64,000 nt of DNA, taken from NCBI RefSeq assembly GCF_030770395.1, contig NZ_CP132480.1:164153-228152 (forward strand), given 5' to 3'. Positions 26,910 to 36,602 of this stretch are shown here, one piece after another; the first letter of the stretch is position 1, and the number at the start of each line of letters is the position of its first letter. Below the pieces are notes generated by a model that was given only the letters and a program-made list of their open reading frames with translations, was not told the origin of the DNA and did no database searches. The translations under genes were made by a program, and so were the position numbers. This DNA is from Telluria beijingensis (GTDB lineage Bacteria > Pseudomonadota > Gammaproteobacteria > Burkholderiales > Burkholderiaceae_D).

Positions 26910-28979
26910 TTACTTCGCAGCAGGCTGCCCCTTCAGATACTGATCCAGCCACCCCATTACGGTGTGATGCCACTGCACCGAGTTCGCCGGCTTGAGCACC
27001 CAGTGGTTCTCATCCGGGAACACTAGCAGTTTGCTCTCCACACCCATGCGCTGCAGCGCGGTGAACGTCCCCAGCGCCTGCGCCGTCGGGATCCGGAAAT
27101 CGAGGTCGCCCTGGATCACCAGCATCGGCGTCTTCCACTTGTTCACGTGGTGAACCGGATTGAAGCGCTCATGGTTCTCAGGCACCTTGAAGTACGGGCC
27201 GCCGCTTTCCCAATCGGTGAACCACTGCTCCTCGGTCGAATACGCCATGCCGCGCGTATCGAACACGCCGTCATGGTTGACGATGCACTTGAACTCATCC
27301 GACCAGTTACCCGCGATCCAATTCATCATATAACCGCCATAGGACGCGCCGAGCGCGCAATCGCGTGAACGATCGAGCCACGGGAACTTCTGCACCGCCG
27401 CGTCATAGCCCTTCTGCAGGTCGACCAGCGGCTTGCCGCCCCAGTCGTTGCTGATCGAATCCGTGAACTTCTGGCCATAGCCGGTCGAACCGTGGAAGTC
27501 GATGAACACGGCTGCAAAACCCGCGCCGGCATACACCTGCGGATTCCAGCGATAGCTCCAGCTATTGCCGAAGCTGCCCTGCGGGCCGCCGTGGACGATG
27601 AAGGCGACCGGATATTTCTGGCCCGGCTGCGCATTCCACGGCTTCATCACATAGCCGTACACGGTCTCGCCGTTGGCGCCGGCGAACGAGAACTGCTCGG
27701 ATTCGCCGAAACGCACGTCCTTCAGGCGCTCGGTATTCAGGTCGGTCAGCTGCTTCGGCCTGGCGCCCAGCTTCATCGAGAACAGCTGCGCACCCGACTG
27801 CAGGTTCGCCTGGGTATAGACCAGGGTGTCGCGCTTCAGGTCATAGGCGCCGACCGCGCCCTTGTCGGTCAAGGGCGTCACCTTGCCGCTGGCGACGTCG
27901 ATCGAGAACAGGCGGTGCTGGCCGATGTCTTCGGCATCGACGATCAGCGCCTTGCCGTCCGCGCGCCATACCAGGTTGCCGGCCGAGCGGTCCCAGTCGG
28001 CCGCCAGCTTGCGCTTCTGGCCGCTGGCCACGTCCATCAGCATGACCTGGTAGCGGTCGGCCTCGAAGCCGGGACGCGCCATCGCCAGGTAGGCGAGGGT
28101 ACGGCCGTCCGGCGAGAAGGTTCCCTTGGTATCCCATGCCAGGTTATCGGCAGTCAGGTTGCGCGGCGCGGCGCCGCCCGCGGCGGGGACGCTGTACAGG
28201 TCGAAGTTGGTCGACCAGGCTTCGGTCTTGCCGGCGATGCGGGCCGAGAAGACGATGGTCTTGCCGTCCGGGCTGAAGCGGTATTCCTCGCGGTCGCCGA
28301 ACGGCTTCGAGGGCACGTCGCCGTCGAGCGAGCCGGACAGGCTGACCGGTTCGCCGCCGGCCTTGCCGTCCGCGCCCAGCGGCGCCGAGAACAGCACCGC
28401 GTTGCGGTGGTCGCCCCAGGTATCCCAGTGGCGCACGAACAGGCGGTCATAGACCTTGCCGGTGGCCTTGTCCTTTTCCTTGGCATCCAGGCGCGACTTG
28501 GTGCAGGCCAGGTCGGCGCAATCGCGGAACACGGCCAGGCTGAAGGCCAGGCGGTCGCCACTTGGGGCCAGGCGGAAGTTGTCGACGTCCAGCGGCAGGC
28601 TGGTGACCTGCACCGGCTCGCCGCCGGCGACCGGCTGGCGCCACACCTGCGACGAGCCCGAGCGCGCCGACAGGAAGTACACGGCGTCGCTAGAGGGCGA
28701 CCATTCCGGGTCGCTGCTGCTGGACGCATGCTGGCTCAAGCGTTGCGGCACCGGCTTGGCGGCGCGCAGGTCGACCATCCACAATTGGGTATTGCCGCGG
28801 TTCTTGTCCATCTCCGTGCTGCGCACGGTATAGATCACGCGCGTGGCGTCCGGCGATACGGCCGGGCTCCCGACCCGGTCCATATTGACCAGGTCTTCCA
28901 CAGTAAAGCCGCGCGGCGCGGCCGTCGCAGTGGTGGCGGCCAGCAGGGCCGCCGCCATCGTCAGCAAGCGAAATGTCAT
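26910..28979 (-). CDS. Secreted S9 family (acylaminoacyl/dipeptidyl) peptidase
   Basis: A 689-residue exported serine peptidase. The signal peptide is MTFRLLTMAAALLAATTATAA. A WD/TolB-like propeller runs to about residue 430 (for example RVIYTVRSTEMDKNRGNTQ and SGSSQVWRQP), then the hydrolase domain carries HGGPQGSFGNSW, Ser546 in GASYGGYMMNW, Asp627 in QGDLDFRIP and His659 in DENHWVLKP. The architecture resembles bacterial DPP-type or acylaminoacyl peptidases; the exact specificity is not known. The ATG at 28979 is preferred to 29030 because it directly precedes the signal peptide. Confidence 0.92.
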   Translation of the reverse strand: MTFRLLTMAAALLAATTATAAPRGFTVEDLVNMDRVGSPAVSPDATRVIYTVRSTEMDKNRGNTQLWMVDLRAAKPVPQRLSQHASSSSDPEWSPSSDAVYFLSARSGSSQVWRQPVAGGEPVQVTSLPLDVDNFRLAPSGDRLAFSLAVFRDCADLACTKSRLDAKEKDKATGKVYDRLFVRHWDTWGDHRNAVLFSAPLGADGKAGGEPVSLSGSLDGDVPSKPFGDREEYRFSPDGKTIVFSARIAGKTEAWSTNFDLYSVPAAGGAAPRNLTADNLAWDTKGTFSPDGRTLAYLAMARPGFEADRYQVMLMDVASGQKRKLAADWDRSAGNLVWRADGKALIVDAEDIGQHRLFSIDVASGKVTPLTDKGAVGAYDLKRDTLVYTQANLQSGAQLFSMKLGARPKQLTDLNTERLKDVRFGESEQFSFAGANGETVYGYVMKPWNAQPGQKYPVAFIVHGGPQGSFGNSWSYRWNPQVYAGAGFAAVFIDFHGSTGYGQKFTDSISNDWGGKPLVDLQKGYDAAVQKFPWLDRSRDCALGASYGGYMMNWIAGNWSDEFKCIVNHDGVFDTRGMAYSTEEQWFTDWESGGPYFKVPENHERFNPVHHVNKWKTPMLVIQGDLDFRIPTAQALGTFTALQRMGVESKLLVFPDENHWVLKPANSVQWHHTVMGWLDQYLKGQPAAK

Positions 28980-29120
28980 TCCATCCTCGTCGATCAGTGC
29001 CGCGGCAGGGTGCCGCGGGCAAGCCGGCAATTTACCATGATGTCATCGGGCATGAGCCTAATGCATGCTCTGCCGCCACGCGCCAGGCCCTGGCAACGCC
29101 GAACAACGAGGAGGCCTTGC

Positions 29121-29576
29121 TTATTTCGGCATGATGACCGTATCGATCACGTGGATCACGCCATTGTCGGCCGCGATATCGGTCTTGGTCACGGTCGCCT
29201 TGTCGACCATGACCTTGCCGCCGGCGACCTTCACCGCGAACGCGCTGCCTTCGACAGTCTTGACGTCGCCGGGCTTCACGTCGGCGGCCATGACCTTGCC
29301 GGGCACCACATGATAGGTCAGCACTTTGGACAGCGCCGCCTTGTCTTTCAGCAGGGCGTCGAGTTTGGCTTTCGGAATCTTAGCGAAGGCAGCGTCGGTC
29401 GGGGCGAAGACGGTGAAAGGACCCGGGCCTTTCAGGGTATCGGTCAGGCCGGCCGCCTGCACTGCGGTCACCAGCGTATTGAAGGTGCCGGCCGACTTGG
29501 CCGTGTCCACGATGTCGGCGGCCTGTGCCGAAGCAAAGGCAAATGCGAGAGGCACGGCGAACAAGATCTTTTTCAT
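29121..29576 (-). CDS. Fasciclin (FAS1) domain protein, exported
   Basis: A 151-residue protein: a signal peptide (cleavage after ASAQA), then a single FAS1 domain from about residue 22. Its H1 motif is [15 protein letters not shown] and its H2-like motif [13 protein letters not shown]; the end [15 protein letters not shown] is typical. FAS1 domains mediate adhesion or matrix interaction in periplasm or outside the cell. It diverges from the MerR gene; the 219-bp gap has repeated GTTCAA motifs. Confidence 0.92.
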   Translation of the reverse strand: MKKILFAVPLAFAFASAQAADIVDTAKSAGTFNTLVTAVQAAGLTDTLKGPGPFTVFAPTDAAFAKIPKAKLDALLKDKAALSKVLTYHVVPGKVMAADVKPGDVKTVEGSAFAVKVAGGKVMVDKATVTKTDIAADNGVIHVIDTVIMPK

Positions 29577-29678
29577 TGTCGACTCCAGAAGGTTGGTAAG
29601 TGATGGTTCACAGTGAACCGATCTGAAACCAATTTAACGCGCACAGACGCACGTGTCTAATGTGTGACACGAGTTATT

Positions 29679-29747
29679 TGGATAAAATAGGTTCAACTAT
29701 GGTTCAATTGGATAATGCTGAGTGTCAAGACTGCAAGATTGTTCAAT
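29679..29747. promoter_or_regulatory. Repeated GTTCAA/TTGGATAA motifs between fasciclin and MerR genes
   Basis: GGTTCAA occurs at 29690-29696 and 29701-29707, TTGTTCAAT at 29739-29747, and TTGGATAA at 29679-29686 and 29708-29715. They lie in the shared regulatory gap of two divergent genes and could be the target of the adjacent MerR-family protein. The -10-like GATAAT at 29711-29716 lies within them. Confidence 0.4.
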
Positions 29748-29795
29748 ATGTGACACCATTCGTTTTCACTCCATTGTTCTACTTCAGGACGCGTC

Positions 29796-30761
29796 ATGAC
29801 GGACTCATTCAAACCAGGGCAGGATCGGATCATGTACCGCACCGGCGCCGCCGCGCGGCTGGCCGGCCTGCCGGTCGAGACATTGCGTGTATGGGAGCGC
29901 CGCTACAGCCTGTCGCATGCCGAGCGCTCCGAACGCGGCCAGCGTCTGTATTCGGCCGAGCAGGTCGCTCGCCTGGGGCTGCTCAAGCAACTAGTCGACC
30001 AGGGGCATTCGATCGGCGTGCTGGCCGGATTGAGCCGCGACCAATTGCAGGCGATGCTGGGTCTGGACGGTCAAGCCAGGGCAGTCCAGACGACACCGGT
30101 ACGCGTGCTGCTGGTCGGCGCCATGCTGGCGCGGCGCGTGGCCGCCATGGGGCATGGCGCCCTCGGCCTGGACGTGACTGGCCACTGCGCCGGTCTCGCA
30201 CTGGCTGAGGATTTGCCTCGGGACTCCGGCGCCGAAGTGCTGGTGATCGAGCAATCCGAGCTGGACGAGCGGGTCATGCCGGCCATCGCCAGCGCGCGAG
30301 AGGCAACCGGTGTCGCCGCGGTCGTCGTCCTGTACCGATTCTGTTCGAGCGCCACGATCCGCGCCCTGCGCGCACAGGGGTGTCTGGTGGCGCGCATACC
30401 AGCCGACCTGAACGAGTTGGCACTGCTGTGCCAGTCGGCCCTGACCGGCCACCGCCCGCCCGTGCAGCAAGCGCCCGCAGCCGCCATTGCGCCGCCGCGC
30501 TTCGCTGACGAGGACCTGGCCAATATCGCGGCCGCCGGCAACCGCCTGAGCTGCGAATGTCCACGTCACCTGACCGAGTTGCTGCTGATGGTGGGCAGTT
30601 TCGAGCGCTATAGCCAGCACTGCGCCTCACGCAATCCGGAAGACGCGGCGCTGCACGCCGAGCTGGCGCTGGCCTCGGGCCGGGCGCGGGTGGTGCTGGA
30701 GGCGGCGATGGAGCGGCTGGCGGTAGAAGAGGGATTGCCCCTGCCAAAAGGCTGGGCTTAA
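29796..30761 (+). CDS. MerR-family transcriptional regulator with C-terminal B12-domain-like region
   Basis: A 321-residue regulator. The N-terminal winged helix-turn-helix is plain (YRTGAAARLAGLPVETLRVWERRY through RLYSAEQVARLGLLKQLVDQGHSIG). The C-terminal part (about residues 100-210, VRVLLVGAMLARRVAAMGHG through LVARIPADLNELALLC) resembles the fold of the CarH/LitR cobalamin-binding domain, but the expected ExH or DxHxxG cobalamin motif is not visible. It may therefore be a light- and B12-independent relative. It is divergent from the fasciclin gene and probably controls it or itself. Confidence 0.8.
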   Translation: MTDSFKPGQDRIMYRTGAAARLAGLPVETLRVWERRYSLSHAERSERGQRLYSAEQVARLGLLKQLVDQGHSIGVLAGLSRDQLQAMLGLDGQARAVQTTPVRVLLVGAMLARRVAAMGHGALGLDVTGHCAGLALAEDLPRDSGAEVLVIEQSELDERVMPAIASAREATGVAAVVVLYRFCSSATIRALRAQGCLVARIPADLNELALLCQSALTGHRPPVQQAPAAAIAPPRFADEDLANIAAAGNRLSCECPRHLTELLLMVGSFERYSQHCASRNPEDAALHAELALASGRARVVLEAAMERLAVEEGLPLPKGWA

Positions 30762-30764
30762 GGC

Positions 30765-31487
30765 CTACACGATCTTGCCGCGGTCGGCCAGCAAGGCCTC
30801 ATAGGTCATGTTCTGCAGCAGCGTGTAGTGGACCGGATCGAGGTCGATGAACTGCACGCCATAGCTGTACATCTCGGCCCGGCCCTCGGCGGGCTTGCCG
30901 ACCGCCAGGTTCCGGATGCTGGCCCGGGTGCGGACTTGCGTTTCCTCGTTGGCGGGCGGGACCGTCAGCGCGAATTGCAGGTCCACGATATCTTCCTCGG
31001 GCGGCAAGGGCTGCGAGGAATCGATGCGCGCGCCCGTCACCGACACGTTCGCAAGCAGGCACTCCATCGACGTCGCGCCCTGCTTGACGCCGGCCACCCG
31101 CACCGGCAGGTCGGCCCGTACCCGCATCGCGCCGCGCAGGCTGGTGCCCTGGATCGAGGTCGGGAAAGACAGGTGGACGTAGTTCAGGGGACGGGTAAAA
31201 ACGCGCTCGACCGAGCAGGCGAACGAACACACGTTCACGCCGGAGAATACCCGGATGGTGACCCGTTCGCCTTCGGTCAGCCCGATCGGCACGCCATCCT
31301 CGAGAGGAATCCTGACGATCAGGTACTCGTCCTTGACGTAGCCGATGAGGCTGGAAAAATGCGGCACCGGCTTGACCCGGCGATGGGTGATCAATTGCAG
31401 GCGGACGCCGACCTGCATGTTCAGCGTCTCGAACTCGAATTCCTGTGGCTTCAGCTCATGGGCTTGGGCGCTGTTCATATCGGTCAA
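30765..31487 (-). CDS. YcgR-like flagellar brake / PilZ domain protein
   Basis: A 240-residue cytosolic protein of the YcgR type: an N-terminal YcgR domain (about 20-120, LQLITHRRVKPVPHFSSLIGYVKDEYLIVR) and a C-terminal PilZ domain from about 120. The c-di-GMP signature is RGAMRVRADLPVRV (RxxxR-like) with NVSVTGARI (N/DxSxxG). Such proteins slow flagellar motors or affect surface behaviour when c-di-GMP is high. A GGDEF-EAL protein is encoded at 48316-50421, but no flagellar gene is nearby. It converges on the MerR gene with 3 bases between stops. Confidence 0.85.
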   Translation of the reverse strand: MTDMNSAQAHELKPQEFEFETLNMQVGVRLQLITHRRVKPVPHFSSLIGYVKDEYLIVRIPLEDGVPIGLTEGERVTIRVFSGVNVCSFACSVERVFTRPLNYVHLSFPTSIQGTSLRGAMRVRADLPVRVAGVKQGATSMECLLANVSVTGARIDSSQPLPPEEDIVDLQFALTVPPANEETQVRTRASIRNLAVGKPAEGRAEMYSYGVQFIDLDPVHYTLLQNMTYEALLADRGKIV

Positions 31488-31608
31488 GCAGGCGTGCGGA
31501 TATTGCCGAAGAGAAAAGCCTGCATGATAGCAGCAGCGTCCCCCTTGGAATGTATCGTAATGTCACTCCTTGCGACTAAAGACCAATATCAGGAAGTCAA
31601 TGATTCAT

Positions 31609-32004
31609 TCAGCTCAGGTTGAGTTGCCAGGAGACGCCGAAGCGATCGCTCAGCCAGCCGAACTTGCGGCTGAATCCATAATTGTCCGGCGCCATCATGA
31701 CCGCACCGCCGCTGGACAGTTGGGCGAAGGCGTTATCGAATTCGGCCTCATCCTCGCACTCGACAAACAGCGACATCGACGGCGTGAAGGTGAAGCCGTG
31801 CTTGGCCGGGCTGTCGATGCAGATCACGTCCTGGCCGGCGAGGGTAAAGGCGGCCCGCTTGACGGTGCCTTCGGGACCCATTTCGCCGCTCTTGTACAGT
31901 TCGACATGCTTGACATCGGAACCGGCGAATAGCGGCACGTAGAAGCGCATCGCTTCCTCGGCTGCGCCTTCGAACATCAGGAATGGGGTAACGCTGCGTG
32001 CCAT
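31609..32004 (-). CDS. VOC family protein (PhnB-like)
   Basis: A 131-residue vicinal-oxygen-chelate fold protein. It matches the PhnB/DUF-type 3-demethylubiquinone methyltransferase-like group: TPFLMFEGAAEEAMRFYVPLF at the start, KRAAFTLAGQDVICIDS, FTPSMSLFVECEDEAEFD, and FSRKFGWLSDRFGVSWQLNL at the end. Catalytic activity is not known for most members; metal ligands are not obvious. Confidence 0.85.
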   Translation of the reverse strand: MARSVTPFLMFEGAAEEAMRFYVPLFAGSDVKHVELYKSGEMGPEGTVKRAAFTLAGQDVICIDSPAKHGFTFTPSMSLFVECEDEAEFDNAFAQLSSGGAVMMAPDNYGFSRKFGWLSDRFGVSWQLNLS

Positions 32005-32041
32005 CGGTGACTCCTTTCAGGTGAGGTGACGAGGGTGGTGC

Positions 32042-32377
32042 TTATCGCGCCGGTTTCCATCCCGCCGACATGGCCTCGGCAAAGCTCTGGCCCATGAGCT
32101 CGACCGCCTTCTGGTTGGCGTTGATGAGCCGGCCGAACGACTGCTGCTGGACCGCGACGGCATTGCGGGTCAGGGCTTCGGCGCACGACTGCGAGGCGGC
32201 GATGAAGGCCTTGATCGTTTCTTCCATGATGATCCTGGACGAGCTGATCCAGAGCTGCTCCATGCTGGCGCGGGTCGAATCCGCGTAAACATTCGCGATC
32301 TTGAGAAAGGTGTCCTGGTAAGGCAGGGCGTTCAACTGGACCGTCGCTGCGGTGAACTGCGGGTATGCGTTCGTCAT
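32042..32377 (-). CDS. Phasin family protein
   Basis: A 111-residue helical protein. The pattern ATVQLNALPYQDTFLKIANVYADSTRASMEQLWISSSRI followed by a long amphipathic helix and FGRLINANQKAVELMGQSFAEAM fits the phasin family that coats polyhydroxyalkanoate granules. It is shorter than many phasins (about 180), so a more general role is possible. The MTNAYPQF start at 32377 is preferred. A ribosome site of AGAGGATG type precedes it. No PHA synthase gene is in the window. Confidence 0.75.
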   Translation of the reverse strand: MTNAYPQFTAATVQLNALPYQDTFLKIANVYADSTRASMEQLWISSSRIIMEETIKAFIAASQSCAEALTRNAVAVQQQSFGRLINANQKAVELMGQSFAEAMSAGWKPAR

Positions 32378-32495
32378 GACACATCCTCTCGGGGCAGAAG
32401 CAGGTTGAATTGGGGAAAGACACAATCGATGCGTTGCCCAACAGTATATGCCGAGTGGTGACGATGTCTATAGTATTGCGCAGGCCGCCGGGTGC

Positions 32496-33002
32496 TCAGG
32501 CGTCGATATCGGCGGTCCAGTCGCCGCTTTTGCCGCCATGTTTTTCCATGACACGCACATTGGTCATCACCATCCCGCGATCGACCGCCTTGCACATATC
32601 GTAAACAGTCAACAAGCCCACCTGCACCGCAGTGAGCGCTTCCATCTCGACCCCGGTCTTGCCAATGGTCTCCACCTGCGCCCGGCAATGCACGCCATGG
32701 TTCGCCTCGTCGATCTCGAAGTCGACCGCCACCCGCGTGATGGGCAACGGATGACACAACGGCACCAGGTCGCTGGTCCGCTTGGACGCCATGATCGCCG
32801 CAATCCGCGCAATCCCGATCACATCCCCCTTCTTGGCACTGCCCGAGGTAATCAAGGCCAGCGTCTCCGGCTTCATGCGGATGGTCCCGGCCGCCACCGC
32901 AATGCGGTGCGTGTCCTGTTTTGCGCCGACGTCGACCATATGGGCCTGGCCGGTGGCGTCGAAGTGGGTCAAATGGTCTGCGGTCGGGGTAGGATTCGTC
33001 AT
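32496..33002 (-). CDS. moaC: Cyclic pyranopterin monophosphate synthase
   Basis: Converts the MoaA product to cyclic pyranopterin monophosphate in molybdenum cofactor synthesis. The 168 residues match the family. [40 protein letters not shown] and the C-terminal [28 protein letters not shown] carry the catalytic and substrate residues. The start at 33002 is chosen; the ORF to 33104 covers the divergent promoter. A molybdopterin oxidoreductase begins at 63706. Confidence 0.95.
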   Translation of the reverse strand: MTNPTPTADHLTHFDATGQAHMVDVGAKQDTHRIAVAAGTIRMKPETLALITSGSAKKGDVIGIARIAAIMASKRTSDLVPLCHPLPITRVAVDFEIDEANHGVHCRAQVETIGKTGVEMEALTAVQVGLLTVYDMCKAVDRGMVMTNVRVMEKHGGKSGDWTADIDA

Positions 33003-33079
33003 TACTCGGTTAATACGTAGGAGTGTCAAAATGGTTCGCCGGGCAGCAGCTGATGCCCGGATGCAGGTATGATAGCACC

Positions 33080-34675
33080 GTGAAATCCGTCGTCCGTCCA
33101 GCAACGGCGCGCCGCTGGCGCTCCTCCCTGTCCGTCATGGCCCTGTGCCTGGCGACCGCATTCCCCGTTGCCGCGCAATCCGACGTGCTCAGGCGGCCCG
33201 ATTCGACCCGCCTGCCCACGCTCGGCGACACCGCGCGCGGCGACCTGTCGCCGATCGTCGAGCGCAAGGTGGGCGAGGAGTTCATGCGCGACATCCGGCG
33301 CGACCGCGATTACCTCGACGACGAACCGATCTCCGAATACCTGAACAATTTTGGCAACGCCCTGGTCGCCGCCGTGCCCGGCGCGCGCGGCGAGACCAAT
33401 TCGGACTTTCACTTCTTTGCCGTGCGCGATCCGGCCTTGAACGCGTTCGCGATGCCGGGCGGTTTCATCGGCGCCCACTCGGGCCTGATCATCGCGGCCC
33501 AGACCGAATCGGAGCTGGCCGGCGTCATGGCGCACGAGATCGGCCACGTCACCCAGCGCCACATCGCGCGCAGGCTGGGCCAGCAAAAGCAGGATGTGCT
33601 GCTGCCGCTGGCCTCGATGATCCTGGCGGCGCTGGCGGCCCGGGCCAGCTCGGATGCGGCGATGGGTGTGCTGATGGGCGGCCAGGGCCTGGCCGTCCAG
33701 CGCCAGCTGAACTTCAGCCGCGATGCCGAGCGCGAGGCCGACCGGGTCGGCTTCCAGATCATGGAGGCGGGCGGTTACGACACCACCGGCATCGTCGCCT
33801 TCTTCCGGCGCCTGCAGGCCGCGTCCAGGCTGTATGGCGACCTGCCCCCCAGCTTGGCCAGCCTGAGCAGCCACCCGCTGACCCAGGACCGGATTACCGA
33901 CATGCAGGCGCGCATCCGCGAGATTCCCAAGAAGCAGCGCGTTGACAGCCTCGACTTCCACCTGGTGCGCGCGCGCATCCGGGTGCTGCAGGACACGAGC
34001 GAGCAAGGCCGGCGCGACACCCGCACCGCCTTCGAGACCCAGCTCAAGGAGCAGCCTCACCGCCAGTGGCAGGCCGGCGCCCAGTATGGCCTGTCCTACC
34101 TGGCGCTCAAGCAGAACGACCTGGCAGGGGCGCAGCGCTGGCTCGACAAGGCGCGCGAGACGATGAAGCCGCGCGAAGGCGTGCTGTCGGTGGCATCGAC
34201 GAGCGTGGGCGATGGCGCGACCATGTTCGCCGGGCTGTCGCTGGAGATCAAGATGGCGCCGGGCCAGCCGGCCGCCGTGCTGGAAGAGGCGGTCAAGGAG
34301 GCCGATGCGGCGCGCCAGCGCTTCCCGCTGTCGCGCGCGCTCGCGCACCAGTACGCGCAGGCGCTGATCGCGACCGAGCGCTTCGACGAGGCGGCGCGCT
34401 TCCTGCGCGACCAGACCCAGCAGTATCGCGAGGAAGGCAAGCTGCACGACATGCTGGCCCGGACCTATGCCAAGCAGGGCAAGTTCGCGCTGCAGCACAT
34501 GTCGCTGGCGGAGTCGTACGTGCTGGCCGGCGCCGTGCCGGCGGCGATGGCCCAGTTCGAACTGGCGCGCAAGGCCAGCGATGTGTCGTTCTACGACCAG
34601 GCCGTGATCGATGCGCGCGTGCGCGAACTCGAAGAACGCCAGAAGAAGGCGAAGGAAGAAGCCGAGGAACGGTGA
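33080..34675 (+). CDS. M48 family metalloprotease with TPR region (BepA-like)
   Basis: A 531-residue periplasmic protease by the GTG start at 33080, giving [21 protein letters not shown] as a signal peptide; an ATG at 33053 would add nine residues. The zinc motif is HEIGH (residues 152-156) in [14 protein letters not shown], with the third ligand in [13 protein letters not shown]. The C-terminal half is TPR-like ([25 protein letters not shown] and similar repeats). This is the BepA/YfgC layout, involved in outer-membrane protein quality control. It ends on the stop of the unknown gene at 34676, convergent with it. Confidence 0.9.
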   Translation: MKSVVRPATARRWRSSLSVMALCLATAFPVAAQSDVLRRPDSTRLPTLGDTARGDLSPIVERKVGEEFMRDIRRDRDYLDDEPISEYLNNFGNALVAAVPGARGETNSDFHFFAVRDPALNAFAMPGGFIGAHSGLIIAAQTESELAGVMAHEIGHVTQRHIARRLGQQKQDVLLPLASMILAALAARASSDAAMGVLMGGQGLAVQRQLNFSRDAEREADRVGFQIMEAGGYDTTGIVAFFRRLQAASRLYGDLPPSLASLSSHPLTQDRITDMQARIREIPKKQRVDSLDFHLVRARIRVLQDTSEQGRRDTRTAFETQLKEQPHRQWQAGAQYGLSYLALKQNDLAGAQRWLDKARETMKPREGVLSVASTSVGDGATMFAGLSLEIKMAPGQPAAVLEEAVKEADAARQRFPLSRALAHQYAQALIATERFDEAARFLRDQTQQYREEGKLHDMLARTYAKQGKFALQHMSLAESYVLAGAVPAAMAQFELARKASDVSFYDQAVIDARVRELEERQKKAKEEAEER

Positions 34676-35263
34676 TTACGGCGCCGGCGTCCGGTTGAAT
34701 CCGAACTTGCTTGATAGGTCGCTGCCGCCGATCCGCTCGACGGCAAGGCGCTTGCCATTCCACGGCAGCACCAGCGCGCCCGCGCCATGTTCCAGCCACG
34801 CCATCACCGCGTCGTCCGAGGCCGCCGCGCCATCGAGTTCCAGCAGGCTCAGCACCTGCGCGACGTCGCGGTCGTCCAGCTGCGCCACCCTGTCTCCCGC
34901 CACGAACACCAGCGCGCCGGCGTCGTTCAGGTAGACCTGTTCGACGTCCGCCAGCGCCTGCCCGGTCTGCAGCACCAGTCCCTGCTGCGGATCGGTGCGC
35001 GCGATGAACGGCGTCGCCTCCAGGTTCACATAGACCCGCTGCGGCCCGTTCTGGAAATACCAGTTGCCGCGCTCGTCGTGCAGGTAGTTACGGTTGATGA
35101 AGCCCACCAGCGCCGGATTGTTCAGGCGGTCGCCTGCCGCATCGGCGCGCTGGGCCGCCTCGTCGCGCATGCGCCAGCCGCCGCGCGCGTCGAGCGCCAG
35201 CCAGCCGTAGCAGTGGGGCACGTTCGGCCACTTGGCCATGGCCTGTTTTACGATATCGTCCAT
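34676..35263 (-). CDS. Conserved hypothetical protein (family not identified)
   Basis: A 195-residue protein starting MDDIVKQAMAKWPNVPHCYGWLALDARGGW. It has no signal peptide or membrane helix. Conserved-looking stretches include NPALVGFINRNYLHDERGNWYFQNGPQRVYVNLE and the end GKRLAVERIGGSDLSSKFGF. It resembles a betaproteobacterial family of unknown function that I cannot name confidently (perhaps DUF2946-type). It begins 1 base after the YheT-like hydrolase stop and is probably cotranscribed with it. Confidence 0.7.
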   Translation of the reverse strand: MDDIVKQAMAKWPNVPHCYGWLALDARGGWRMRDEAAQRADAAGDRLNNPALVGFINRNYLHDERGNWYFQNGPQRVYVNLEATPFIARTDPQQGLVLQTGQALADVEQVYLNDAGALVFVAGDRVAQLDDRDVAQVLSLLELDGAAASDDAVMAWLEHGAGALVLPWNGKRLAVERIGGSDLSSKFGFNRTPAP

Positions 35264-35264
35264 A

Positions 35265-36248
35265 TCACGCAGCATCGCATGGTTCGGCCGGCTCAAGCGC
35301 GCGGCTGTTGGCCACAGCGTCGAAATGCCCCAGGATGCGCTGCGGCAGCCAGTCGATCCGGCCCGGGAAGCGGCCGGCGGCAAAGCCGACGTGCCCGCCC
35401 TGCTCGGGATACTCGAGCGTCACCGCGCTGGACGCCGACGTGGGCAGGTGGATGCCGGGCAGGAAGGGATCGTTGCGGGCATTGAGCACCAGCGTCGGCA
35501 CCGTGATGTCGTGCAGCACGTGGCGCGCGCTGGCGCGGTGCCAGTAGTCGTCGGTATCGCGGTAGCCGTGCAGCGGCGCGGTGATCACGTTATCGAAGGC
35601 ATACAGGTCGCGCGCGGCGAGCAGGGCGGCGCGGTCGAACAGGCCGGGGAATTGCTCCAGCTTGGCCAGGCACTTCGGCTTGAGCGTTTGCAGGAACATG
35701 CGGGTATACAGCAGGTTGAAGCCGGACGACAGCGCTTCGCCGCCGCGCGCCAGGTCGAGCGGGGCCGACACGGCGCAGGCGGCATCGATGAATTCGGCGC
35801 CGTGGCCCGATTCGCCCAGCCAGCGCAGCAGCGCATTGCCGCCCAGCGAGACGCCGGCCGCATACAGCACTCCCTGGTGCCGGGCGCGCAAGGCGCGCAG
35901 GATCCAGTCGATCTCGCCGGCGTCGCCCGAGTGGTAAAAGCGCGGCGCCAGGTTGGCTTCGCCGGAGCAGCCGCGAAAATGCGGCACCACGCCCGACCAG
36001 CCGCGCGCGCCGAGGGCCGCCATCAGGCCGCGCGCGTAATGGCTGTTCGAACTGCCTTCCAGGCCATGGAACAGCACCACCAGCGGCCGGCCTGGCTGGC
36101 CATCCACGAAATCGAGGTCGACGAAGTCGCCATCCGCGCTATGCCAGCGCTCGCGCCGGTAGGCGACCGGCGGCTTGGCGATGCAGGTCGCGGGATAGAT
36201 GGTTTGCAGGTGGCCGCCAGGCAGCCAGATCGGAGAAGGGTAGTGCAT
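35265..36248 (-). CDS. YheT-like alpha/beta hydrolase
   Basis: A 327-residue hydrolase of the YheT/ABHD family. It starts MHYPSPIWLPGGHLQTIYP, as YheT proteins do, and has the oxyanion HGLEGSSNSHYARGL, the nucleophile Ser134 in AAGVSLGGNAL, Asp260 in LNARNDPFLP and His286 in PEQGGHVGF. It is probably an esterase; the natural substrate is unknown. The ORF extending to 36326 runs into a REP-like repeat, so the ATG at 36248 is used. Confidence 0.9.
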   Translation of the reverse strand: MHYPSPIWLPGGHLQTIYPATCIAKPPVAYRRERWHSADGDFVDLDFVDGQPGRPLVVLFHGLEGSSNSHYARGLMAALGARGWSGVVPHFRGCSGEANLAPRFYHSGDAGEIDWILRALRARHQGVLYAAGVSLGGNALLRWLGESGHGAEFIDAACAVSAPLDLARGGEALSSGFNLLYTRMFLQTLKPKCLAKLEQFPGLFDRAALLAARDLYAFDNVITAPLHGYRDTDDYWHRASARHVLHDITVPTLVLNARNDPFLPGIHLPTSASSAVTLEYPEQGGHVGFAAGRFPGRIDWLPQRILGHFDAVANSRALEPAEPCDAA

Positions 36249-36298
36249 GAAATAAAGGCAGTGCAGTCGAGAATCCACCACCATTGTCAGCCCTAAAA

Positions 36299-36386
36299 CG
36301 TCGTTCCCGCGAAGGCGGGAACCCAAGCTTGCGGGCGTATCGATAGCGCGTGCAGAACTTGGGTTCCCGCCTTCGCGGGAACGACG
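36299..36386. repeat. REP/BIME-like palindromic repeat, copy 1
   Basis: Two 29-base arms (36299-36327 and 36358-36386) are inverted copies of one another, each itself a hairpin (GTTCCCGC - GAAG - GCGGGAAC). Between the YheT-like gene and a small zinc-finger gene. Near-identical copies are at 41934 and 48171. No adjacent RAYT-type transposase. Confidence 0.85.
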
Positions 36387-36407
36387 TGTTCACTACAGCG
36401 AAAAGTG

Positions 36408-36602
36408 TCAGTGGTGCTTGACGACGGTGCCCGGCGCCAGGCGGTAGCCGGTGCCGCAGTACGGGCACTTGGCTTCGCCATGGTGGTCGAAATCGAGGAA
36501 GACGCGCGGGTGCGAGGACCACAGCGGCATGGCCGGGTTGGGGCAGTAGGCCGGCAGGTCCTTGGCCGTGAGCTCCACCACAGGCATCGTCTTTTGGTTC
36601 AT
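36408..36602 (-). CDS. Zinc-finger protein of the CHCC (NDUFS6-like) type
   Basis: A 64-residue protein beginning MNQKTMPVVELTAKDLPAYCPNP. A zf-CHCC layout is visible: Cys in AYCPNP, His in SSHPRVFLD, and the CPYCG pair near the C-terminus. Family members bind zinc and are often encoded alone in proteobacteria; the function is unclear. The start at 36602 has an AGAGAAAC ribosome site. A REP-like repeat follows its stop. Confidence 0.85.
   Translation of the reverse strand: MNQKTMPVVELTAKDLPAYCPNPAMPLWSSHPRVFLDFDHHGEAKCPYCGTGYRLAPGTVVKHH

Noticed and set aside
27492..29603. 703-residue plus-strand open frame over the S9 peptidase and fasciclin genes
   Set aside because: It covers two genes with clear catalytic or FAS1 motifs on the other strand and has no motif of its own.
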